This document shows positions 29,902 to 38,343 of a stretch of DNA of 64,000 nt, piece by piece. The stretch lies in NCBI RefSeq assembly GCF_006861795.1, contig NZ_VDGH01000005.1, positions 1-64,000 on the forward strand, read 5' to 3'. The number at the start of each line of letters is the position of its first letter. Positions within the stretch are counted from its first letter, which is position 1. The position numbers and the translations under genes were made by a program. This DNA comes from Psychrobacillus lasiicapitis (lineage in GTDB: Bacteria > Bacillota > Bacilli > Bacillales_A > Planococcaceae). Under the pieces are notes generated by a model. It saw only the letters and a list, made by a program, of their open reading frames with translations. It did no database searches and was not told the DNA's origin.

Positions 29902-30540
29902 TTAGAAACTCAATTTTACACATGTGTTCTGTTCTGCATAATGAGTAAAAACATGTAATCTCATAACAGAAGAAACATCCGAAATTGCTGATACAGCTTG
30001 CACTATCGTCATTAGATCATCAGGATAATCTTCTTTTTTGGCAATCGACTCAAAAAAGTTTTTCGAAATATTATCTTCTTGTAAAATATTAACAAGTTTT
30101 TTTACTTTGGGATTTTCACAACCACTAGTAGAAACATGCACCGTTTTGTTGAAACTAGGAAGAGACTCCGATTGTGGAGTAGGCACGTCATTTAAAAACA
30201 AATCACTCCACACAAAAAACTGGTTTTCGACCTGAACGATCCCTGCTTTTTCTAAAGAAGGCTGCGTTGCCATAAAGGAGATTGCACTATCTTTTGAAGA
30301 AAACATACCATATTGTTTTACATGAAATGATAATACGCCATCTGCAGCAACCTCCACTTTTTCTCCTTGTGCTTGTGCCCCTGCCGGTGTCGTATCTTCT
30401 TCCTTGGCAACCTCTACTTTTTTATCATTTGCTAAATTAAGAATAAAACCAAATAGTAAAACACCAACAACCCCAATGACAAGCCCTTGAATACCAGCTA
30501 ATATTATCTTCTTTCTTGGATTTCGCCTTCTAATCGGCAT
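29902..30540 (-). CDS. spoIIB: SpoIIB-like membrane protein with SPOR-like domain
   Basis: 212 residues. A basic cytoplasmic start (PIRRRNPRKK) is followed by one membrane helix at about 11-32 and an extracytoplasmic part. That part includes LSFHVKQYGMFSSKDSAISF, which resembles the first strand and helix of SPOR domains binding denuded peptidoglycan. Its place between comC and maf is that of spoIIB in B. subtilis, which helps septal peptidoglycan thinning during engulfment. Sequence similarity alone is modest; assignment rests on layout plus synteny. Confidence 0.65.
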   Translation of the reverse strand: MPIRRRNPRKKIILAGIQGLVIGVVGVLLFGFILNLANDKKVEVAKEEDTTPAGAQAQGEKVEVAADGVLSFHVKQYGMFSSKDSAISFMATQPSLEKAGIVQVENQFFVWSDLFLNDVPTPQSESLPSFNKTVHVSTSGCENPKVKKLVNILQEDNISKNFFESIAKKEDYPDDLMTIVQAVSAISDVSSVMRLHVFTHYAEQNTCVKLSF

Positions 30541-30580
30541 AACGTCACCTCTTTTTTCACAACCATATCACGAACAACCT

Positions 30581-30612
30581 AAAAAAAGACGAGACCTATG
30601 TCGGCTCGTCCT
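30581..30612 (-). terminator. Rho-independent terminator after comC
   Basis: Minus strand: GACGAGCCGA-CATAG-GTCTCGTC stem then TTTTTTT. It closes the comC/pilus transcript before the spoIIB-like gene. Confidence 0.83.
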
Positions 30613-30626
30613 AAAAATTTATCGTG

Positions 30627-31388
30627 TTAAAAAAACAAATTCACATACCAATCGACAATCGTTTCTCCGTAAAAATAAGAAATAATTGCGGCAATCGCAA
30701 TCGATGGTCCAAATGGGATCGGCGTTTTCCGTCCTTTTTTCGCTTTTTTCAAAGCAATGATACCAAAAAAGGTTCCAATAATAGAAGCTAAAAATAATGT
30801 CAATAAAGTCGGAACAAACCCTAACACCATTCCTATAACAAAAAATAATTTAATATCCCCGCCGCCCATACCGCCTTTTGACAGCACGGCGATTAAAAAC
30901 AATACCCCAAAACCGACCACAGCTCCTAACAAACTCTCCCACCAAGGAGTTAACGGCGAAAAAACGCGGGCAATGATCAAAGGAATCAAAAAGAAAAGCA
31001 ATATCTTATCTGGAATAAGCATATACGCTAAATCAGATACAGTTATAATAACAAGCATAGAAATAAATAATATCGCAACAATTAGCTCTATAGAAAAGCC
31101 TAACTGACTATATGCAAATGCAAATAATAAACCAGTCACCAGTTCCATCACCGGATAAATCCAATGAATCTTTGTGCCACACCCTCTACATTTCCCTTTC
31201 AAAAATAGATAAGAAAACACAGGAACTAAATCCACAGCAGTTAAGTTTCGATCACAAACCGTACAGTGCGAAGGTGGCTTTACAATCGATTCCCCTTTTG
31301 GTACACGGAGGCCAACTACGTTGAAAAAGGAACCGAATATTAGACCGTATATGAAAAATAATATTGTGTACAGACTAGTCATTCCCAT
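30627..31388 (-). CDS. comC: Prepilin leader peptidase/N-methyltransferase
   Basis: 253-residue polytopic A24 peptidase that cleaves type IV prepilins after Gly and N-methylates the new terminus. The tetracysteine zinc site is C42-C45 and C67-C70. The catalytic aspartates are D119 in SDLAYMLIPD and D178 in GMGGGDIK. ComC is in the same place as in B. subtilis, but here the pilus genes run directly into it (14-base overlap with the pilO-like gene), so it likely serves both the pilus and any competence pseudopilus. Confidence 0.95.
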   Translation of the reverse strand: MGMTSLYTILFFIYGLIFGSFFNVVGLRVPKGESIVKPPSHCTVCDRNLTAVDLVPVFSYLFLKGKCRGCGTKIHWIYPVMELVTGLLFAFAYSQLGFSIELIVAILFISMLVIITVSDLAYMLIPDKILLFFLIPLIIARVFSPLTPWWESLLGAVVGFGVLFLIAVLSKGGMGGGDIKLFFVIGMVLGFVPTLLTLFLASIIGTFFGIIALKKAKKGRKTPIPFGPSIAIAAIISYFYGETIVDWYVNLFF

Positions 31389-32172
31389 TCTCCGCTATTG
31401 CTGCTTGTTCGTCATGATAAAAAGTAGTCAGCTGTATCGTAGCAGCTATATCGTCCTCTTGATCCTCATTTAAAAGCTGTTCCTCACCAGGTGCTGACAA
31501 AATAATCTGATCAACGCGATAGATTCGTTTTAAGTTCTCTACTTCTTCTACGAACAAAACAAGCTGATCATAATTTTTGGCTAAAATAGAAATATTGAAG
31601 GTAATCAATTTTAACTTTTCAGGAAGAACAACTTCAGCAACAGGAGAAACGGGCGGTTCTTCGGACGTTTCATCTGTTGTAGTTTCATCCGATGCTGCTT
31701 CATCTGTCATTTCTTCCGTTGTTTCGGTCGTTCCTTCGGTTGTTGTTTCTTCTGTTGATACATCATTGCCTTCTACTTCAGTCTCCGCGTTTTCCTCTGG
31801 AGTTTCCGGTAACAATTGAGACTCTTCTAGCGTTCCATCATAATTATTAAACTCCACAGAGAGAATTTTCGAATCACTTAGTAATTCGACCTCTTCTATC
31901 GAACGAATAAGCTCATTTAATTCACGGGTCAATGGAACCTGCGTTTTTAAGAAGAATGTATTCTCTGAGGAATCTTCCTCCAACTGAGCAGAAGAATATT
32001 CTTCCTTCAAAGCAGCAACCTCACCCTGTAAAACCTGTACACTTATTTCCTTCGATGCTCTTTCATCTTTTAACGGTTGCAGGACAAAATAGTAAACTGC
32101 CCCTAACAAAACGACCACAAGAGCAACGATTAATATAAAGGCCGTTCTTTTATTGCTAACTAGTTCATTCAT
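31375..32172 (-). CDS. pilO: Type IV pilus alignment-complex protein PilO-like
   Basis: 265 residues: short cytoplasmic start, membrane helix at about 10-30, coiled coil (about 36-66), then a ferredoxin-like extracytoplasmic domain (about 178-260). Position after pilM-pilN and this layout support PilO. Residues 124-174 form an unusual acidic insert made almost only of Glu, Thr, Ser, Asp and Ala. Start overlaps pilN by four bases, and its end overlaps comC. Confidence 0.75.
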   Translation of the reverse strand: MNELVSNKRTAFILIVALVVVLLGAVYYFVLQPLKDERASKEISVQVLQGEVAALKEEYSSAQLEEDSSENTFFLKTQVPLTRELNELIRSIEEVELLSDSKILSVEFNNYDGTLEESQLLPETPEENAETEVEGNDVSTEETTTEGTTETTEEMTDEAASDETTTDETSEEPPVSPVAEVVLPEKLKLITFNISILAKNYDQLVLFVEEVENLKRIYRVDQIILSAPGEEQLLNEDQEDDIAATIQLTTFYHDEQAAIAENGND

Positions 32173-32762
32173 GGAGTGACACCTCCATTTTCCAAGTAAG
32201 TTTGATCAATATCTAAATTTAAGATTGCTGAGTAGCGTGGAATAATCTCATATTTTTTTTCTGTATTTTCCTCCGAGTTAGATAGCTCAAAGTTCGTGAC
32301 ACTCTCTACCTTTACATCCGAAAAATAATCGCTAATTAGTAGTTTATCCACGAATAAAGACAGACTCTTCATCGTTTCTACATCTACAGAGATATGGATA
32401 CTTCGTTCTACAAATTCATATTGCCGTAAATATGTATGTGGCTCGAGTAATGCATTCACTTCTATAAGTAAAGGACTCACAGGATAGGAAACACGTTCAG
32501 CAAAAGTCACAGAGGTCTGCAGATCCCCTTGTCCGGACACTTTTAAATCGGTTACTACCTGTGTGAGGTCATCTCTTTCTGCCGTCGAATAAGTTTCATC
32601 AGCAATAAGGGTTTCTATATCTCTCTTTACGGTTAAATATTGAATAAAGAACAACACAAGAATTGTAAGAATTAATATTGAACTAATAACGAGCAATAAA
32701 ATAGAATTGGACTTTTGCCGCTCCCTTTTAGGCAATAAATTTATCTCTGGAACCATCATCAA
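32169..32762 (-). CDS. pilN: Type IV pilus alignment-complex protein PilN-like
   Basis: 197 residues. The N-terminal cytoplasmic motif EINLLPKRER at about 5-14 is the conserved PilN segment that docks in the PilM groove. A membrane helix follows at about 20-43, then an extracytoplasmic alpha/beta domain. Overlaps pilM and pilO by four bases on each side, a tightly coupled pilMNO unit. Confidence 0.83.
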   Translation of the reverse strand: MMMVPEINLLPKRERQKSNSILLLVISSILILTILVLFFIQYLTVKRDIETLIADETYSTAERDDLTQVVTDLKVSGQGDLQTSVTFAERVSYPVSPLLIEVNALLEPHTYLRQYEFVERSIHISVDVETMKSLSLFVDKLLISDYFSDVKVESVTNFELSNSEENTEKKYEIIPRYSAILNLDIDQTYLENGGVTP

Positions 32763-33727
32763 GCCTCCCTATATATAAGTCCAATAAGTGGAATATGCTT
32801 AGACTTCAAATTAGGATGATATTTTTGTACTTGAGAATCATCTATATATGTAACAGGTGTGACAAAATTTGCCGACATCTCAGAAGCAATATAATCCATT
32901 TCCGGCGAGTCTCCCATTGTAATTATTTCATCTACCGCTTTTTCTCCCTTATATAAAGAGAAACGATAAAAGTTTAGAATTCTTTCAATCTCAGCAATTT
33001 GATCGATCAATTGCGTGCGATACTCTTCAATCTCTCCATCATAAACAAAACTGATTTCATCCTTTTCACTTCTACTTTCCCACTTTTCTTTAAATGTATC
33101 AATAGATTGATAGCGAAGGAATTCAACATTTCCTCCCGTATATATGCTGATCGAAACACCTGAAATAGACCATTCAGTTATTAAATAGCTCTTATTTTCT
33201 TCCAAATCAATCGTCTTGTCTAAAAAACGAATTGTAGCTAATGCTCTAACATCTGCTGTAACTGGTTCTAAATGTAGATCGTCTAATAATCCAGCTAATT
33301 TGTTAATTTCTTCGGAAGGTGCAGCAAACAAAACCGCCTCTCCATCATTAGGCTTAAAATCATAAACATCAATTAGAGGTTGAGAGAAAGGCAAGTGAAT
33401 CGTTTGTCCCAGCTCCATCTCCACATATCCTTTTAATTTCGCTGACGTTACATCGGTAGGATGCTCAAAAGTTTTCATCATCACAGTACTGTCTGGCACA
33501 AAAAAGCGGACATCATAACGCTTAATACCCCACTCATGGATGAGTGTCTTCAACGTTTCATACAACGCCATTTCATCTTCTAAAATATCCCCATCAAAAA
33601 TACCTTTCTCCAAAGGGTACTCATAAACAGCTGACTGCGCAATATCGTTACCAGTCATCACTATTGCTCTTAGTATGTATTCATTTAAATCTAAAGCAAC
33701 ATACCGCTTAACTTTCTTTTTAAACAT
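32759..33727 (-). CDS. pilM: Type IV pilus actin-like protein PilM
   Basis: 322 residues, cytoplasmic, actin/FtsA-like fold: YVALDLNEYILRAIVM is the first phosphate-binding strand, and PDSTVMMKTFEHP and VEMELGQTIHLPF follow the PilM pattern. It binds the PilN N-terminus. I chose ATG at 33727; an in-frame ATG at 33742 overlaps the GGGGGAG that serves as SD. Confidence 0.83.
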   Translation of the reverse strand: MFKKKVKRYVALDLNEYILRAIVMTGNDIAQSAVYEYPLEKGIFDGDILEDEMALYETLKTLIHEWGIKRYDVRFFVPDSTVMMKTFEHPTDVTSAKLKGYVEMELGQTIHLPFSQPLIDVYDFKPNDGEAVLFAAPSEEINKLAGLLDDLHLEPVTADVRALATIRFLDKTIDLEENKSYLITEWSISGVSISIYTGGNVEFLRYQSIDTFKEKWESRSEKDEISFVYDGEIEEYRTQLIDQIAEIERILNFYRFSLYKGEKAVDEIITMGDSPEMDYIASEMSANFVTPVTYIDDSQVQKYHPNLKSKHIPLIGLIYREA

Positions 33728-33811
33728 ATTCTTCTCCCCCATATTTAGCTGTAATTAGTTTTATGGTTCAGAAAATGAAGTATTCATTTGCTCAAAGATA
33801 AAACTAAGGGA

Positions 33812-33836
33812 CTACAGCAGCGGTAAGCTGCTGTAG
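33812..33836. repeat. Strong hairpin between the major pilin gene and pilM
   Basis: CTACAGCAGC and GCTGCTGTAG form a perfect 10-bp stem with a five-base loop, 30 bases past the pilin stop. On the minus strand it is followed by TCCCTTAGTTTT, a weak T-tract. It may be a leaky terminator or a 3'-end stabiliser giving more pilin than downstream pilMNO transcript. Confidence 0.75.
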
Positions 33837-33865
33837 AAGATATAAAATTAGATGGTTCAAATTTT

Positions 33866-34312
33866 CTATGCACCCGGTTTTGGAATAGTTTTATCGCCTG
33901 CATCACTACCTTTTTGAGTATCATCATTAATCATTTTGAGTGTTGCGTTTGTAAAAGTTATCTTTTTACTATTGGAATAAACGAATGCCGTAGGAGTAGT
34001 AAGTTTATTAGGGTTAGCCTTATCAACTTTAGCATCCGTAGGAATCTTCCCTTCAGATTCTAAATAATTCGCTGTCTTTAATTCGGCTACTGTAACAGTC
34101 GTTTTCGTCTGATCATCAGTAAAATATAATTGAGCAGCACTTAAAACATTAGTTGCATCTGCCTTCACAGCATTAAATTTACTATTTTCAATAATATTCC
34201 CTATCGCCGGTACAGCGATCGCAGCCACAATCGCAAGTATTACGATTACAGCAAGTAATTCAATTAGTGTCAAACCTTTTTCATTTTTTAATAACTTTCT
34301 CATTTTTTTCAT
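33866..34312 (-). CDS. Major type IV pilin (prepilin)
   Basis: From ATG at 34312 (AAAGGAG upstream) the protein has 148 residues with a class III signal: a basic 13-residue leader ending NEKG, then LTLIELLAVIVILAIVAAI with the Glu at +5 needed for filament assembly. The globular part (about 80-148) has few landmarks and no cysteine pair. The same frame is open further up, and a GTG at 34366 follows a perfect AAGGAGGTGA, which would give a 31-residue leader. Position between pilC and pilM and the size support major pilin. Confidence 0.85.
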   Translation of the reverse strand: MKKMRKLLKNEKGLTLIELLAVIVILAIVAAIAVPAIGNIIENSKFNAVKADATNVLSAAQLYFTDDQTKTTVTVAELKTANYLESEGKIPTDAKVDKANPNKLTTPTAFVYSNSKKITFTNATLKMINDDTQKGSDAGDKTIPKPGA

Positions 34313-34394
34313 ATAATTAGCTCCTTTATTTGTCATTTCATTTGGCTCTTTCATCTCATTTATCACAAATTTCACCTCCTTCAAATGAAAAATA

Positions 34395-35600
34395 TTAGAT
34401 TTGTTCATACATACTAAACATTGGTATCATAATAGCCATTACAATTGTTCCTATAATTGCAGCGAGGAAGACAATCATTAAAGGCTCGATTAACGATTTC
34501 AACGTATCTACAGTCCGGTCAACATCATCCTCATAAAAATCCGCTATTTTTTCAAGCATATAATCGAGAGAACCAGTAGATTCCCCTATGGAAGTCATTT
34601 GTGTAACTAAAGGGGGGAAAATCCAGCTTTTTGCTAGTGGGGCGGATAATGTACTCCCTTTTTCCAGGCTTGTCCTTGAATCCTTAACTACCTTACCTAC
34701 AACTGGGTTTCCAATTACTTTTTCTACAATAGTCAGTGCCTGTAAAATAGGAACGGAACTGCTAAATAAAGATGATAGGGTTCTTGTCATACGAGCAATT
34801 GCTGACTTTTGCAGCAACTTTCCAAATACAGGTAGCCTTAAAAGTAGTAAATGAACCGAATAATTAAATTGTTCGTTTTTCTTATATAGGTAGTTGAAAA
34901 CAATAACTATAATCAAGAAAAGAATTGTATATATATACCAAGATGACTGTAGTGATTCACTTATCCCCATTACTATCTTTGTGATCATTGGTAATTCAGC
35001 GCCCATATCCTCAAACATCGAAACAAATTGTGGAACAATTGTTAGCATCAAAAATACGGAAACTACTATCGTTAAAAAAAGTAAAACAACAGGATAAGCT
35101 AACGTTGATTGAACTTTTTTCTTTAGTTTAAACTGTTTTTCATAAGAAAAAGCTAGTCTCTCTAATGATTCATCCAAGTTACCGGTCGCTTCTCCGGCGC
35201 GGATCATATTTACAAACAAAGCTGGAAAGACCTTTGGATTTTTAGCTGCTGCATCAGAAAAAGATAATCCTGACCGAACATCCTCTTCTACATCCTGCAG
35301 TCCTTTTTTTAATGGTTTACTAGAAGTTTGCTCTGCTAAAATTTTAGTAGATTCTAGTATCGAAACCCCTGCTCTAATAAGCGTGGCAAATTGTCGACTA
35401 TATATAACAAAGTCTTGATTTTTAACTTTACCACCTAAAGCTAACTCTTTATGAAGGATGCTTTTCGACTCTTCTATTTCTCGCGGATTTATACCTTGAG
35501 AACGAAGTCTGGTGATCGCCGTTTGTTTGTTGGTCGCATCCACAATTCCTTTTTTTACTGTCCCTCTAGAGGTTCTACCGACATATTTATAGACAACCAT
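34395..35600 (-). CDS. pilC: Type IV pilus inner-membrane platform protein PilC
   Basis: 401 residues with two T2SSF domains (about 70-193 and 273-395), each with a four-helix bundle, and membrane helices around 170-190, 220-240 and 375-397. Motifs FSRQFATLIRAGVSILES-like (YSRQFATLIRAG) and GEATGNLDESL and GESTGSLDYML mark the paired repeats. PilC couples the PilB/PilT motors to pilin insertion. Starts directly at the pilT stop. Confidence 0.93.
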   Translation of the reverse strand: MVVYKYVGRTSRGTVKKGIVDATNKQTAITRLRSQGINPREIEESKSILHKELALGGKVKNQDFVIYSRQFATLIRAGVSILESTKILAEQTSSKPLKKGLQDVEEDVRSGLSFSDAAAKNPKVFPALFVNMIRAGEATGNLDESLERLAFSYEKQFKLKKKVQSTLAYPVVLLFLTIVVSVFLMLTIVPQFVSMFEDMGAELPMITKIVMGISESLQSSWYIYTILFLIIVIVFNYLYKKNEQFNYSVHLLLLRLPVFGKLLQKSAIARMTRTLSSLFSSSVPILQALTIVEKVIGNPVVGKVVKDSRTSLEKGSTLSAPLAKSWIFPPLVTQMTSIGESTGSLDYMLEKIADFYEDDVDRTVDTLKSLIEPLMIVFLAAIIGTIVMAIMIPMFSMYEQI

Positions 35601-36640
35601 TAATATTCACCAACGTTCATATAAGGTCGGGCAGATTCTAGCGAAATCTTGCTTGTTGAGACTAATTGCTGAATAGATGATTCTAGTGTGTGCATCCCGA
35701 GAGCTCGGCTCGTTTGCATGACATTTTGTATTTGATGTACTTTTTCATTTCGAATAAGATTAGCAACAGATGGTGTTTGCATCAGAATTTCTGTAGCAGC
35801 TACACGACCTTTTTCATCTTTTCTAATAAACAAACGTTGTGATACAATTCCTTGCAGGACATTTGCCAACTGTATTCTTATTTGCCCTTGCTGATGAGGC
35901 GGAAACACATCAATTATTCTATCAATTGTAGTAGGCGCACTACTTGTATGGAGTGTCGCCATTACTAGGTGTCCAGTCTCAGCAGCTGTAATTGCTGTGG
36001 AGATTGTCTCTAAGTCTCGCATTTCTCCAACAAGAATAACGTCTGGATCTTGTCGTAAGGCTGCTCTTAAACCATTTGAAAAACTTTGTGTATCCGAACC
36101 AACTTCACGCTGATTGATAATAGACTTTTTATGTGTATGCACATATTCAATCGGATCTTCCAACGTAATAATATGCTTGGATGTAGTAGAGTTAATATAA
36201 TCTATCATCGAAGCTAGTGTTGTTGATTTACCAGAACCAGTTGGACCTGTCACTAAAATAAGCCCTTGAGGTTTACCTGCAAGTGTGTAAAGTACATTTG
36301 GCATACCTAACGCTTCAATAGAAGGAATTTTAGATTCGATCATCCTAATGGCAATTGCAATATTATTTTGTTGATGATAGGCATTGATCCGAAAACGACA
36401 TAGTCCTGGCAAGGCATAACTAAAATCAATTTCTCCCTTTAATTCAAACTCTTCCATTTTGACAGAAGATAATAAATCCTCTAACATTCTTTTCGTATCT
36501 ATATCTTTCAATAAATACTCACCATATGATTTTAGCTTTCCATTTACGCGAAAAACTGGCGTTACTCCTACTGTTAAATGAAGATCAGAAGCTTTATCAT
36601 GAAAGGTTTTTTCTAATAATTGAATGATATTCAATTCCAT
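35600..36640 (-). CDS. pilT: Pilus retraction ATPase PilT
   Basis: 346 residues, hexameric motor powering pilus disassembly and twitching. PAS-like N-domain, Walker A GPTGSGKSTT at about 132-141, Asp box EDPIEYVH, Walker B DPDVILVGEMRD, His box HLVMATLHTSSA, and AIRMIE near the N-domain junction. ATG at 36640 is preceded by GAGGTGA; the GTG nine bases upstream lies in that SD. Its presence shows the pilus is retractile, unlike the competence pseudopilus. Confidence 0.94.
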   Translation of the reverse strand: MELNIIQLLEKTFHDKASDLHLTVGVTPVFRVNGKLKSYGEYLLKDIDTKRMLEDLLSSVKMEEFELKGEIDFSYALPGLCRFRINAYHQQNNIAIAIRMIESKIPSIEALGMPNVLYTLAGKPQGLILVTGPTGSGKSTTLASMIDYINSTTSKHIITLEDPIEYVHTHKKSIINQREVGSDTQSFSNGLRAALRQDPDVILVGEMRDLETISTAITAAETGHLVMATLHTSSAPTTIDRIIDVFPPHQQGQIRIQLANVLQGIVSQRLFIRKDEKGRVAATEILMQTPSVANLIRNEKVHQIQNVMQTSRALGMHTLESSIQQLVSTSKISLESARPYMNVGEY

Positions 36641-36650
36641 ATTACTCACC

Positions 36651-38315
36651 TCAATTAACTGTAGCTACACGAAGCACTTCTTCTGTTGTCGTAAGCCCTT
36701 CTTTTACTTTTAATAACCCATCCTCTAGTAAACTTAAATACCCTGTTTCTTTCATATAATCTCTCAGATGAGTTGGACTTTTTCCAGTTAAAATTGTCTC
36801 CTTAACAACTTCGTCTACCATTAATACCTCATGAATAGCGATTCTTCCACGATATCCTGTTTTATTACAAGCTGGACAACCTTTTCCACGTCGAACTTTC
36901 TCTACTGTCATACCGTGCTCTTCGAAAATCTCTCTTTCGCGTTCATTCGGTTCCCTATATTCCCCACAGTCTCTACATACTTTTCTTACCAATCGTTGTG
37001 CAACTATTCCAACCAATGAAGAAGAAAGCAAAAACGGTTCAATACCCATATCTCTTAATCTAGAAACCGATTCAACAGCACTGTTTGTGTGAAGTGTACT
37101 TAAAACTAAATGTCCTGTTAAAGAAGCTCGGACAGCAATTTGTGCTGTTTCTAAATCGCGTATCTCTCCTACCATTACAATATCAGGGTCTTGACGTAAG
37201 ATGGATCGAAGACCAGCAGCAAAAGTAAGCTCAACTTCTTCTCTCACTTGAATCTGATTGATACCTTCCAATTGATATTCGACTGGATCTTCGACTGTGA
37301 TAATATTGACGTTTTCATTATTTAGTTTATTTAAAGCTGCATATAGAGTGGAAGATTTACCGGATCCTGTTGGCCCAGTCAGTAACACGATTCCATTTGG
37401 ATGTTCAATCATTTTATTGAATGCTAATAAGTTTTTTTCATTAAAGCCTAATTTATTTAAATCATTTAACGCATTACCCATATCCAGAATACGCATAACT
37501 ACTTTTTCGCCATAAATTGTAGGAAGTGTCGAAAGTCGGATATCAATGGCTCTCATATTTACCGTCGTTTTAATACGCCCATCTTGAGGTATTCTATTTT
37601 CAGTAATATTGAGGTTGCCCATAATCTTAATACGAGCAATTATGACATTTTGCATATATTTTGGTAATGCACGTTCCGTTTTGAGCATTCCATCTATGCG
37701 ATATCTAACCTTTAACTCTGTTTCTTGTGGATCAAAATGGATATCACTCGACCGTTGCGCTACACCATTTGCGATTATCTGATTCACTAAGCGAACGATC
37801 GGTGAATCTTCATCAGTAATTTGGTTGTCATTTTCTATTTCAATTGGTGTCATATCTACCAACGCTTGATCCATTGATTCTTGTAAATCATAATATTTCG
37901 TAATCGTTCGATATAAATCATCTTTTGCAGCAATACTAGTTTCTATTTGACAACCTGTAGCCATTCGCACTTCTTCGATAGCAAAATAATCCATTGGATC
38001 AGCCATCGCTATCAAAAGTCTATTTTTATTTTTCTTAAGTGGCATTACATTTGCACGTTTAGCCAATTCTTTAGGAACTAACTGTATAAGCTCCGGTTCA
38101 ATAGAATACTGATTTAGATTGACATGGGGTATACCTAGCTGGAACTCAAGCACCTCGATAAGCTGCTGTTCGGTGATTAAGTTTTCACTGATTAAATAAT
38201 CTCCTAATTTTTCATTTTTATTTTTATGGGACAATGCAAATTGCAGCTGCTCATTGTCTATAATTCCTGACTCAACTAGTAGATCCCCAAGTAGTTTACG
38301 AGTATTAGTTTTCAC
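36651..38315 (-). CDS. pilB: Pilus extension ATPase PilB with MshEN-like N-terminus
   Basis: 554-residue GspE/PilB ATPase. The N-terminal region has two tandem motifs, LLGDLLVESGIIDNEQL near 8-24 and KLGDYLISENLITEQQL near 36-52, spaced as in MshEN domains that bind cyclic di-GMP. Some consensus residues differ (Leu and Lys for Arg, Asn for Gly in the second). The motor domain has GPTGSGKSST, EDPVEYQLEG, DPDIVMVGEIRD and HLVLSTLHTNSA. A tetracysteine zinc site (CRDC, CPAC) lies near residue 445-475. It ends 10 bases before pilT. Confidence 0.94.
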   Translation of the reverse strand: MKTNTRKLLGDLLVESGIIDNEQLQFALSHKNKNEKLGDYLISENLITEQQLIEVLEFQLGIPHVNLNQYSIEPELIQLVPKELAKRANVMPLKKNKNRLLIAMADPMDYFAIEEVRMATGCQIETSIAAKDDLYRTITKYYDLQESMDQALVDMTPIEIENDNQITDEDSPIVRLVNQIIANGVAQRSSDIHFDPQETELKVRYRIDGMLKTERALPKYMQNVIIARIKIMGNLNITENRIPQDGRIKTTVNMRAIDIRLSTLPTIYGEKVVMRILDMGNALNDLNKLGFNEKNLLAFNKMIEHPNGIVLLTGPTGSGKSSTLYAALNKLNNENVNIITVEDPVEYQLEGINQIQVREEVELTFAAGLRSILRQDPDIVMVGEIRDLETAQIAVRASLTGHLVLSTLHTNSAVESVSRLRDMGIEPFLLSSSLVGIVAQRLVRKVCRDCGEYREPNEREREIFEEHGMTVEKVRRGKGCPACNKTGYRGRIAIHEVLMVDEVVKETILTGKSPTHLRDYMKETGYLSLLEDGLLKVKEGLTTTEEVLRVATVN

Positions 38316-38343
38316 GACGTCTCATCCTAACCATTTGATACAT

